A stretch of DNA of 64,000 nt from Xestospongia muta (Eukaryota > Porifera > Demospongiae > Haplosclerida > Petrosiidae): the NCBI GenBank assembly GCA_963693285.1, contig OY848917.1, positions 26,599,745-26,663,744 on the forward strand. The letters are read 5' to 3'. Positions 48,322 to 59,601 of this stretch are shown piece after piece. The notes beneath the pieces were generated by a model. It was not told where the DNA came from. It saw only the letters and a program-made list of their open reading frames with translations, and searched no databases. The stretch's first letter is position 1. Each line of letters begins with the position of its first letter. Both the position numbers and the translations under genes were made by a program.

Positions 48322-48561
48322 TGTATGGTCTATCTGGGTATATGTACTATCACACGTACATACTAGGCAAGTTCTTTTGTAATTAAATAGGTTATTAACT
48401 ATTTTTGATCAGATACTCATATTTTTAATATGATTATGTTTAAGCGCTTGTATATGGTCTATCCGGGTGTACGTACTATCATGTGTACGTACTATAAGCA
48501 AGTTCCACTGTAATTAAATAGGTTATTAACTATTTTTGATCACATAATCATATTTTTAACA
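48322..48561. repeat. Tandem duplication, two units of about 110-130 bp
   Basis: The units 48322-48432 and 48451-48561 share the TATGGTCTATC.GGGT start and a GTAATTAAATAGGTTATTAA core. They lie just upstream of the transposase relic in its own orientation and could be part of its end. Confidence 0.7.
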
Positions 48562-48899
48562 TGTCTACATGCCACTAGTTGAATACTTTAACGACAAATT
48601 TGTTTAATCTACGACTACACTACTTACTATGGAATTGACTTTCCATGCATTCTTACAAAATTACTTCCTTGAAAATGACTTTATGGATGCAAGCCTAACA
48701 TCCATGCAAATTCTTCCATAAAACAAATAAGAAACAATCACTCATTTATCACTAATCAAGTAGTATAAAGCATAATATGAAATGATGTGTTAAATATGTT
48801 TACTCATATAATGTACTAAGTGCAACTCAAATAGCTATGTAATTGTTAAATCAACCAATACATAATATACTACTAATTACAGTAAGATTTTAATTACAG

Positions 48900-49557
48900 G
48901 TCATTAAACAGTTTGGACAAATTGATATTCTAGTTAACAATGTTGCAGTCAACCCTAGTCCAGGGAAACTATTACTTGTAAGTTTACCTACAATAATTAT
49001 ATATTTTGTACATGCAGTGTCAACGATATTACTATATATATTATATGGTATTAAACGTCTTTCTATAATAGACATCAGTATGTGAATGGAATAAGGTAAA
49101 TAACATAATCTAAACAACAGAATAACCCATCTGTTCTGTAGATCTGGCATGTTAATGTTATATCAAGTGCTTTATTAGTACAGGAATCATATCCATACCT
49201 GAAAGTAAAAGGGTAAGTTAGAACAATAGGACATTGTCATAATTAATAATTATAATATACAGAGGTAATGTTGTATTTGTGTCTTCCTATGCTGGTTATA
49301 AACCAGTAAGTTTTGAACATGTAATGAAAAAATTGATATAACATTGATATGTCAACCAAGTTGTAAATATTCTACATTACATGCATATTTGTGGAACTAC
49401 CAGACCATTTTAAAATTTATTTCTAACATATTTTTCTTACTATAGAATTGGTGAACCAGAAGATTGTTCTGGAGCTGTTGCTTTTCTTTGATCAGAAGAG
49501 GCCAACTACATTACTGGAGAGACTTTAACAATAGCTGGAAATTCTGCAAGAGTATAA
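48900..49557 (+). pseudogene. DHRS4-like SDR pseudogene, array copy 9
   Basis: Contains exon 3 (48900-48977), exon 4 (49072-49095), exon 5 (49142-49212), exon 6 (49263-49305) and exon 9 (49446-49557). Exons 1, 2, 7 and 8 are missing, so the cofactor loop and the YxxxK catalytic motif are gone. Exon 9 has an in-frame TGA at 49489-49491 in place of a cysteine codon. Exon 3 reads NNVAVNP, a change in the otherwise fixed NAG motif. Copies 8 and 9 hold largely complementary exon sets, but both have an exon 9, so they are two separate relics. Confidence 0.88.
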
Positions 49558-49818
49558 GCAAAAGTGTTTTGTTGTCATAAGTGAACATATATCATTATAT
49601 TGAATAAAGACTAGTTATATGTATGTAGTATCATTATAATTAATTAATCAGAGTCTTTAGCCTTAAAAAACCATATATAAAAAAGGATATATTGGAACTA
49701 TGAATTCATTCAATAGATAAAGTTACCAAATTAAATTAAAACTTGAATTGTTTGAATGGATGAGCAATAAGAATAAAAACACTTGCCCACCAACTTGACT
49801 GAACCACATGGCGCAGCC

Positions 49819-49929
<111 letters not shown>

Positions 49930-50715
49930 CACTAAGTGCTTAACCTCGCTGCAATGCCCAGTGTAAATCTATACTGCAGAGTGCATGTAACATGTACAAT
50001 TAAGATTGGACAAGGTGTGGTCAAATTATTGATGAGATCACGTGGTGCACATTACAAAATGTTGTTCGATGACTCAGCATTTCTCTTCAATCAAAGGGAA
50101 AAAGCTTTGTCGTTTACTGGGTACTTTGCACTCTGATTGACATTTCTGTGAAGCTGTAACTGAGTAAGTAATAGTATCATTCAATTTCCAAGCAAGATTA
50201 AGTGCTAGATTCGTGATGAATGTTTCTCTGAGCCTTTACATGACGCTTTAAAATGTTTTCAATATTTCATATACAAAATTTATTGTAACTTGAAAATGAA
50301 GCGTTCTTTGGAAACGTCCCGTAGTACAAATATAAATCGATATATTATCTATTAGTAGCAGTTTTTTCAGTGTTTTGAGATGTTTCCTGAATGCGTTACT
50401 TTGCTCCAAGACCACAAAACACTTTTCAGAACTTTTCTAACGATTACTTTGACCAACGGCCTTCTGTCTTGCTGATCCGTATTCCTCTAAGATTCTCTAC
50501 CGCAAACTAAAAAATCTCCACGTTAAGTTTTTTACTTTTCGAGAAACGGCACTTGACCTCTGCAGCCTGAAAATTCTTTTGCGAGTTTTAAGCTTCTGTT
50601 TTTCTTGACGATGTTCTTGTTTGTTGTAAAGTCCACATTTTTTTTATTCGTTGCTAAACGTTGGTAGCTGTTAACGCTTCGGTTGCCAAGTTATGGCAGT
50701 TCAAAAAACAACCCG

Positions 50716-50717
<2 letters not shown>

Positions 50718-50750
<33 letters not shown>
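50718..50750. repeat. (CA)n microsatellite
   Basis: Uninterrupted AC run of about 16 units. Confidence 0.9.
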
Positions 50751-50752
<2 letters not shown>

Positions 50753-51611
50753 ACAGACTACAGTACCCTCGCTATGCGCCCACGCACAGCGAAGTTAATA
50801 TTAATAATAATAATAATAATAACTATTACCATTAATTTAACAATTTTAATTGATTAACCATTGCAACACCCCTGGGTGTGTGTGTGTGTGTGCGTGTGCA
50901 TACCACCCGCGTGCCCAACCATGAAACGAGTGGGCGTCTGGATATGAACTATGCGGATGCAAACTCCTATTTTTGTAAGTATAGCCTCTCTAATCGTGGG
51001 CAATACAGTGCGTGCATATCCACAAAATGCGCAACTTAGCAATTAAAGAACAGTCTTAAAAATTGCCACTTAACTAGCAGAAACTACAAATGTTATGCAC
51101 TTTAACATTACTATTTTTTCTAAAAATATTTCAGTTATTTTGATGGAATTCAGATTGTATATAATTTTTATAATTATTCATGCAGTGATCATGATCCTTT
51201 CATATAATGAAATTGTTGACTGATTGTAATACATGGCGACTTTTATAAGCAAATAAGTAGAAAACACTCAATGGACTACATTGTGGCTTCATAACTAACG
51301 TTTGTGAAATGATAATCTTTTGATGTTCGGAGGTTACACTTCCATATTGTTAATATTATAGAGTAATATTCATCATACTGTATTGCAGAAACAACCCCCA
51401 TGGATTTACTGCTGCCTGTAAGCAGGGTTGTTTTACATCACAACACTGCAATAGAGTCTTGACAGTTGGGCTGTAATCTATGGATACATTTGACTTAGGT
51501 ATTTGTACTCAATGATATAGAATGGAATTTTCAAAATATGCAATATATTTTGTTAGAATTTTTTTTTACGTCAGTCTCCAATAAGGTATTATTAATTCAT
51601 TCTAAATTAGT

Positions 51612-51690
51612 GAATTATAGAAGACTGTTCTGATTATGTAACCTTTTACTGTTCGAATGAACAGGGCCACACAATTGAAGTAACCATAGC
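51612..51690 (+). pseudogene. Degenerate exon 9 relic in spacer upstream of copy 10
   Basis: The GAAGACTGTTCTG core matches the start of exon 9, followed by a decayed match. Same relative position as the relics at 14090 and 17573. Confidence 0.45.
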
Positions 51691-52099
51691 TAAAAGCTAC
51701 CAAATATGTGTAACCTTGACAATGATTAAAAGCTAGGAAATATGTAAATGTTGTGTCACTATTGCAATGAGTAGGATACTATCAACAGCATAATTGAAGT
51801 CATCTGATATCATAAACATTATCAGTCTTCTGAAGTTTCCCTGGACATTACCTGTCTTTTGAAGTTTCATTGAATGCCAAAAATATGATAGTGATATCAC
51901 TGTAGTAAACCTATGTGCTTTTCAAAAATAGAAATCTAATTTACACCATAACACCTGGGCCATGTTTGTCATATTTGCTACGTTTACGATATTGTCGGGC
52001 AACAGCTTATAGTTTCATAAAATGCGGAAGTCGGGTATGCAAACGTATATAAATTTGCCTTCTGTGTACAATTTCACATACGACAACATTTAAAACAAT

Positions 52100-53810
52100 A
52101 TGTCAGTGTTAAAGTTCAACAAAGTCCTGTCTATTTTTCGTACTAGTCTACGAATGATGTCAGTCGATACTACGAGAAAATTTGAAGGAAAAGTTGCTGT
52201 TGTGACAGCTTCAACTGATGGGTAAGAAACATCACATACATTATATATAATATTATGTAACTTTTAGAATAGGTTATGCTATTGCCAATCGGCTTGCTTA
52301 TGATGGTGCTAAAGTTATGATTAGTAGTCGTAAGGGAACTAATGTTAAGAGGGCTGTGGAATTGCTACAGAAAGAACATGGAAGTGAGTCAGTGTCTGGT
52401 GTTGTTTGTCATGTTGGTAAAGATGAGGACAGGAAATCACTGATAAAAGAGGTATTGTTAATGATGTTAGTTATTTGATGTTACATTCAATATTATACTA
52501 ATAATACAAACACACTGACCCAAAATCAGTAGTTACTATATTATTGATAAACTATACTATTACTACTATACTACATGGTACAACATTTTTGTTTAATTCC
52601 AGGTCATTAAACAATTTGGCCAAATTGACATCCTAGTTGACAATGCTGGAGTAAATCCTAGTCCAGGAAAACTATTGCATGTAAGTTTAACAATATATAT
52701 ATGCATGTATATATGTATGTATGTATCTATCTATGTATGTATATGTATATATGTGTATAAGTACACGAACTAATACTTCTTTCTATAATAGGCATCTGAA
52801 GGTGAATGGAATAAGGTAAATAACGTATTCTAAACAACAAATATATATCACCTTTTCTGTAGATCTGCCAAGTCAATCTTATATCAAGTGCTTTATTAGT
52901 ACAGGAAGCATATCCATACCTGAAAATAAAAGGGTAAGTTAGAACAATAAAACATTGTCATAATTAATAATTATAATATACAGAGGCAATGTTGTGTTTG
53001 TGTCTTCCTATGCTGGTTTCAAACCAGTGAGTTTTGAACATGTAATGAAAAACTGATATAATAATTAAATTATTTCCTTCGCAGAAATCTGTCTATTGTG
53101 TCAGTAAAACAGCTTTATTTGGTTTAACAATGGCATTAGCTAACGAACTAGGAGAAGACAATATTAGAGTGAATTGTATTGCACCTGGACTAATTAGAAC
53201 ATGCTTTGGAGAATTGGTAAGTGTTCAATGATGTATTGCTATAATTTTCATGGATAAATTAACTTATAGTGTTATTACTATGACTTTTCCTCTAACTTTA
53301 GTTAGTGAAAAATGAAGCTTATGTTGACAGTTATATCAGTAGTCGATGGATAAAAAGGTAACATTGATATTATAATGTGTTTGTGTTTACTGATGATTAG
53401 ATCACCTCTGATAACATCACAATAAAAGGATATGTTTCTTTATTTTTAATTTAACAATAATTATTGTTTGTTAATAGCATCATAGTCTACTTCACATTGT
53501 ATTATGCTATACACTCAATATCTGTTAAATTTGCATTTAATAATGTATGATGTAATTTACTAGATTTGTTTTAAATGCTTACAGTAAGACAACATTGTTG
53601 ATAATAACCAAATATATATATATATGAACAATATGTAAATAAACTACATTACATCTGTCAATATAACTACAAGACCATTCAAATTTTATTTTCAATAGAA
53701 TTGGAGAACCAGAAGATTGTTCTGGAGCTGTTGCTTTTCTTTGTTCAGAAGAGGCCAACTACATTACTGGGGAGACTATAACAATTGCTGGAAAAACTGC
53801 TAGAATATGA
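52100..53810 (+). CDS. DHRS4: DHRS4-like NADP(H)-dependent dehydrogenase/reductase, copy 10 (intact)
   Basis: Exons: 52100-52221, 52268-52451, 52603-52680, 52792-52815, 52863-52933, 52984-53026, 53085-53216, 53302-53357 and 53699-53810. They sum to 822 nt, 273 residues, all introns GT-AG. The SDR motifs are complete (TASTDGIG 36-43, SSRK 60-63, NAG 116-118, Asn141, Ser168, Tyr178, Lys182). Copy-specific features are Leu142 after the catalytic Asn, [15 protein letters not shown] in exon 8 and a TGA stop where the others use TAA; the C-terminus is ARI. The upstream region is of the X-box type, but the palindrome is reduced to one half (near 51991-52003, ATTGTCGGGCAAC). It is the last gene of the array. 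Confidence 0.9.
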
Positions 53811-55935
53811 AAAAACACATTTTGTGACCATATTATGTTATAAGTGAACATATATTATTATACTGACTTTTTAATTTGATCTGTAAATATTATTGAAACG
53901 ACATACATTTCTTTATTAAAATTTAAATATTTATAAAAATTCTGGTCACTGACAGTCGAACACTCAGCCACCAAATCATTACAAATTATGCACATAATTA
54001 TATAAGTAAAAATGAAAAATAAAATAGTATAATGAGAGTGATTGTATAATTACACTCAAATAAAGATTGAGTTAATAGCAATACATTGCTTTTCGCTAAA
54101 ACATAAATGTTTACATGGCTAATGATGGCACACGGCAGAACTGATCAGGATGTATGATATATAGTTTTCTTTAATAGAATTGAAAAATGATATGTCTGTA
54201 TGATTTTATAGATTAGAAGAGTTTCGTTTGCCTATGGTGCATTTAGTGCAAAATACAATGAGATGGAATACTTTCTCAATTGATGTTATATCAAAAATAG
54301 TACACAGTACCTGAATAATTCTATAATTTTTGAAGACTGGAAGAAAACTGACCTTTTGGTTTTAAACTAAAGGAATTGAAGCTAACAATTGAGTGCAGTA
54401 TTCTACTAATGGTACTCTGTTGTCTACATTAGATGACTTATTATAAAACCATTACATTAAGCCAGCACAGATTGGATCATGTCATGACTTAGGACTGGGA
54501 AACCTGGAGGGTAACCCGTATTTATGCATGCATGTTCTTATATAAAATGCACAAAATGTTATTCAAACATTGATGTAACTACTGTACAAGAGTAGTACTT
54601 ACAGAGAAAATTTTGCATTAAATTGGTTTAAAATCCCTTTATTAATGTGTTTAAGTATACCTTGGATCACTGAAGCTACAGTTAACTCATTATTGTTTAT
54701 CAAAGATGTCCACATGCAAACTTTTCGATCTCCTTTGATGTTACAGAAATATACATAAATCAGTTGTTCACTATGAATGTTACTTCCAAAATTACACATA
54801 CTATCCTCTCATATCAATTATAGCAAATATAACTTTAGTAGAGTTTGTTTTTTTTTCAATCAAATGTAAAATGGCATAATTTGTTGTGATCTATTCCAAA
54901 GTTAAGGATGAGCATTTACAACAGGGAATTAACTGGATCAAGTACTCTATTGATAGTTATTCAAGACAATATAGTTTCTTTTGTAGTGTCATATTGAACC
55001 AACGAAAATAGGCACTTAAAATTAAATGAAAAGGTTTTAACACTACACTTAAACAAGAAAATATTTAATATCAGATACTTCAATTCATTAAATTACAGAA
55101 ATAACAATGTCATCATTTGTCAACAAAGTTTCAAGTAATAGTAAAACCATGTTTCAAGTACTACTGTATACATAATTGTGAGGACAATTCGTGATCACAA
55201 ATGTCATCATCATGGATAATTAATTGGTATGGGAAGTTTAGTTTCATTAACCTCATCAGTGTCCTTATGTTCATTAAGTGAATGCTATACTTATGATTTG
55301 TACAATCTAAAAGAAGAAAATTACAATTGTGAGTGTTATATATAGTTTATCTAGCAATAGTTCAACATTTCCATCAAAATAATTATGTTTATTAATAAAT
55401 GGAAGTGTCATGCTTTATACCCATTACTAGTGACATAATCAAAGCACATAGAGTCTATACAGGACAATATTTACCATCAAGGTAAACAGTCAATGTCTTT
55501 ATTAACCACTTCACTTCCTAAAAGATAGAGACGGTACTACAGTTGAAGGAAGAGTTACACAATAAGCATCTTTACACTTAGCAGACATTTCATGACAATA
55601 AAGATGATATCAATCCATGTCTGTCATATATATTTATACAAAAAATACCAAATAAGACTACAATGCTTGGAACTAAGTCACCACAAACATATTTTACCAT
55701 CAATGTATCTTCTTACAGCAGGTGCAAAGAGATGACAGTTCTGTTGTCATGAGATATTTGAATGAAGAAACGAAATAACTACCTTTAAGTAGTAAACTAT
55801 AAGAAACCTTTTTGTTAGAGTTAGGCAACTTTAAAAAAATTAATTTAGCTGTTAACGTTTAATTAAACTAATCATAACTGTTTGTTGGTTAGTTTTTTAG
55901 AGTCTTATATCTGCATTACAATATATTCATAAACT
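53811..55935. other. Spacer after copy 10
   Basis: 3' spacer module at the start (53811-54360), related to those after copies 7 and 8. A possible orphan exon lies at 54595-54799 on the minus strand and is listed separately. Nothing else recognised. Confidence 0.45.
54595..54799 (-). other. Possible orphan exon, unknown
   Basis: An open minus-strand stretch of about 65 codons with protein-like composition (NIKGDRKVCMWTSL, VIQGILKHINKGIL). It ends at a consensus donor GTAAGTAC (rc of about 54592-54599). No upstream or downstream partner exon was recognised, and the acceptor is uncertain. It could be chance. Confidence 0.2.
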
Positions 55936-57130
55936 GTTGCCTGGCAACACCAAACGTTACATCACACAAATGACATCATGTCCGGTTCACTTGATTGTAA
56001 TTTCTTATTTGAACTACCAATTTGTAAACATGGTCGCATAACAAGACTGAACAGATACTGTTACCTGGCAACAAAATATCACATCACTTTAGAAGACAGC
56101 TGATAAAGTATGACAACACTATAGCATCATGTCTATGTTTATTATTTAATAATGTTATAGATTAAAGACATTCCTGTACAGAACTATAATGTTCTTTGTA
56201 ACGTCTCAATCACTGTTGTTATTCAATTGTGACACAATATTTAAAAGCTTGCAAGCTCTTTAACATTGACATTTGCTGACTTTAAGATACTGTTATAGTC
56301 TCTCAGATATATGGCCAGGTTGGTTTTAACAATGGAAGAATACAGCTTCAGAACAGTCTTCTATAGTTCATGCACTAACTAATAATGAATAACTAACTGT
56401 GAGGCATACATATATATGCATTGTTATATTAGAGTGATGTGAAAAGATCACCACTAAAAATACATTGGATCTTATCTGTACTAATAGTACAGCTGTAGAA
56501 CATTCACTATCTTATTAATAATTAAATGTGAGCCAGCATGTGTTACCTTGTTATATAGTAAACTGAACTGACCTCTTTACCAAAATATACTGAATCTTAA
56601 AAAACCTCCATTCTATTCATTAAGTTCAAACAATTAGAGTTAAAAATGGAGTATCAATATGTTATACACTAACTGCTAAGTATATATGCTGACACAATGT
56701 GTTGTGATGTAAAACATGGCTGTATGTGGGCAGTAAATCAACAGTCAAAAGTTGTTTATGTCATTGAATACCATACAATGTATGTGCAATACATTATGAC
56801 GTAGGTCTGGTTATAATGTGGTTGTAGTTTGATGTAACGGAACTGCCACTATCAAATGTCTACAGTAGTATTTCCCAAACATAATTTAGGAAACCACAAA
56901 GTAGCCTTTGAAGTGTTTTCCATTAATTTAAACCATATTGTGAAGGGGTAAAGGACAGATTAGTTATATATGTTAACAACACATTATCAACTGACCCATA
57001 TAGTCTTGTGCATGGCAGCAACCAATATATTATATACAACAAATGATGGAATTTATGGTTGTTAATTATAGTGCCACATTAATAAAACATAATATAAGCC
57101 CCTATATAGCTAGCTAGATTATATTTGAAA
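55936..57130 (-). repeat. Inverted copy of the array's upstream spacer module
   Basis: The reverse complement matches the module at 13450-14566 over most of its length. It includes the two X-box-like palindromes (55936-55948 and 56060-56072) and the exon 9 relic (56286-56372). No SDR exon 1 follows on the minus strand below 55900, so this is an upstream region without a gene. Confidence 0.65.
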
Positions 57131-57802
57131 ATATATAATTCATGTCCAGGAGTTCTAAGCATTGAATTGCTTTATAATAATTCTACTATAGACAGTATTC
57201 TTATCTGTATGCTTATTTAACAAGTATAAATAAAATACACATATGCTGGCTGAGGATCGATTTCTCCTAAGTTGTGGAAATAATAATATTAATAAAAGCT
57301 CAATATGGATGACCGCCCATACCAAATAATTGATTACAAAATGTATTGTCTTTAACTCAGGCTCCTGCAACATTAGCATAGGAAATAGAGAAAGTACAGC
57401 TTTCAGTGCAATTGATTCCTATCTATATGTTTACATAATTCAGTCAATGAACTTAATAACAACCTGTATATATATATATATTATATTGTACCTGTTTACA
57501 CATTCTTTACTGTAATAGATCACTACATTAGAAGTTAGTGAGTGTCATACTCATGTGAAACACATGTTAAATGTGATATATTTAAAAATAGCATATCACT
57601 TCTTGCAGTTTAGTATTTATTTTGCTGGCATGATCACAACACAACCATTCAACTAACCAACCATAAAAAATATTATATATTCAAATAGCATCCAGATAGC
57701 TTTAATAGTGGGTTATATGTATTATATTAATCTGGCACTCCAATTAACGACTACAATTTCATCATTTATTGTGTATGTAAACATCATGTTTGCTGGCATA
57801 TC
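57131..57802. other. Spacer, no gene seen
   Basis: From about 57630 the forward spacer module (related to 13430-13600) reappears, so the window has head-to-head module copies here. The part 57140-57600 has no recognised relative. Confidence 0.4.
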
Positions 57803-57855
57803 ATATTACTGGGGAGACCGTATAAAGCAATGGCTGGAAAGTCTGCTGGAATATA
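57803..57855 (+). pseudogene. Orphan exon 9 fragment (3' end)
   Basis: The last part of exon 9 (from the TGET block to the GKSAGI-like C-terminus and TAA) with a small insertion that shifts the frame. It is joined directly to upstream-spacer sequence. About 80 bp of normal 3' flank follows. Confidence 0.7.
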
Positions 57856-58940
57856 AACAAATATCTTTTGTTGAACATCTGTTATTATTAGAAAACATAT
57901 ATTATTATACTGACTAAAGACTAATTATATGTAGTATCATTGTACTGGCATGTTGCATTGTAAAGTTTCTTTTATTTGTAATAACTAGCACTGCCCTAGC
58001 AAAATTGGTCAACTATTCTCTATTGTAAATCAAAGGTTGATGATTTTTAATCAAAACCAACCAAACTATTTAACCAGATCCAATATATTCTAACCTAATG
58101 GACATTAACACACTATCTTTCTGTAAGACCTTTTGTCTGACCTCATCCACTCTTTTTCAGTACAAGCAGTATTCAATCACTTCTAGATCAGCTGAACATG
58201 TACAACAAGATTAGGTTTGGTGAATTAGATAGATCAGACAGGGTTATACTCAATAGATTGGTCAGTATTACAGCTTTGCTGTAAGAAGTTATCTTAATCA
58301 GGTCACCAGTGTATACTTCTACAAGAATATTAAATTGATTATTCCACTGATGGTATATATAGGATCTGAGAGATAAATACTATTCACATTATCACTGATT
58401 ACTGTAGTGATAACATCAACAATTCTGTTCCTTGGAAGAGAGATAAAGATCTTGATATCCAGGTCCATAACATAAATAAATTAACTAGTATAATAATACT
58501 GCTGATAAGAGTACGAGCTCCTGGTGCTCATATACATAACAAAATGCATACTGATATGTCTGGAAAGCAACTTGTTGAGGCTACAGCTAAAGAAGGAACA
58601 TTGTTTTATACAACGGTTAACTGAGAGTGATCTTGGCAACAACATTAGTTACTGTAATTTTAAATTGAAGCAACTAATAATTTACATAATAATGTGCATG
58701 ACTTACATGAATAAAAAAACAAATAAATTCTTTATAGAATGTGGACAAATTCGTGCCACACCATGTAGCTTACATTTACACCATCTAGCTACATTCACAC
58801 CATATAGCAACTCTACAAATATGTTGTTGCACAAAAGTAAGTTGTTTTCATTCACGAATATGCTTGCCACTCCAAATTCCATGGTTTTATAACTATTTCT
58901 CTATAGTTATATAACTGGTGAGTGATAGTGACAACAAACT
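57856..58940. other. Spacer with a possible decayed coding relic
   Basis: No intact gene. On the minus strand about 58180-58480 reads for about 50 codons and then, after a frame change, about 40 codons as protein-like sequence (e.g. SDPIYTISGIINLIFL, EVYTGDLIKITSYS). I cannot name the family. The 122-codon plus-strand frame at 58524-58892 looks like chance. Confidence 0.3.
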
Positions 58941-59196
58941 ATTTGACCTGATTTGCAAAAAAACACTTCTGGCAAAACATTTGTGACATGAATTATGAAC
59001 AGAAACAGCTGTTAAAACATAAATATCATAAAAACATTTTGTGTACATAAAGCTGCTATAATATGCACAACTATTCATGAACTGCATCTATGTATACAAA
59101 CATGTTTTTTCAAGTGTTTTAACAGTGATCCTTTATCATAAAACACATCACAATTGTTTGACAGAAGTGGTCCCTTATTGCAAATCAGGTCACATT
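58941..59196. mobile_element. MITE with long terminal inverted repeats, copy 3
   Basis: A diverged member of the family at 6446-6687 and 33309-33550. It has the same outer and inner TGACCTGATTTG-like motifs at the left and their complement at the right. It lies outside the segmental duplication, between the array and the kinase gene, showing that the element moved independently. Confidence 0.6.
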
Positions 59197-59601
59197 TATA
59201 AGTAATACTATAGTGAAACTTCAGTGTTTATGCAATTATTTCACGGGTTCATTTTACAATCAATAGTGACAGATTATGTAACATGTGATCATAAACATGT
59301 ATGTATAGAAAAATATGTTTTAACTAAGTGTCTTAAATGTTATAATTGATAGTTGTATTATCTCTTCAGATGGCAAAATTTGTTTGTTACTTTTCCATAT
59401 GGCAAAACTTATAAAAGTAAAGTCATTAATTTTATACATAGTCAATATTGTTATTAAGTATTATAATAATTAAAACACTTGTGGTAATTGACTGATTATG
59501 CATGTGTACATGTATGTTTAATAAATCTATATGTGCATGCAATATATTTTATTAATTACAAAAATAATTGTAATACTACATAAAATGGTGAAATGGAATG
59601 T
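59197..59601. other. 3' flank of the kinase gene
   Basis: AT-rich, no gene recognised. It lies immediately downstream of the kinase stop codon and may include its 3' untranslated region. Confidence 0.4.

Noticed and set aside
48310..48565. CRISPR-like direct repeats
   Set aside because: Only two long units without regular short spacers, in an evident eukaryotic context; a tandem duplication explains it.
46114..49557. Copies 8 and 9 as one gene split by a transposon
   Set aside because: Both contain their own exon 9 and their exon order is not collinear, so they are at least two separate relics.
58524..58892. 122-codon plus-strand frame
   Set aside because: Low-complexity composition, no motifs and no splice context; likely chance.
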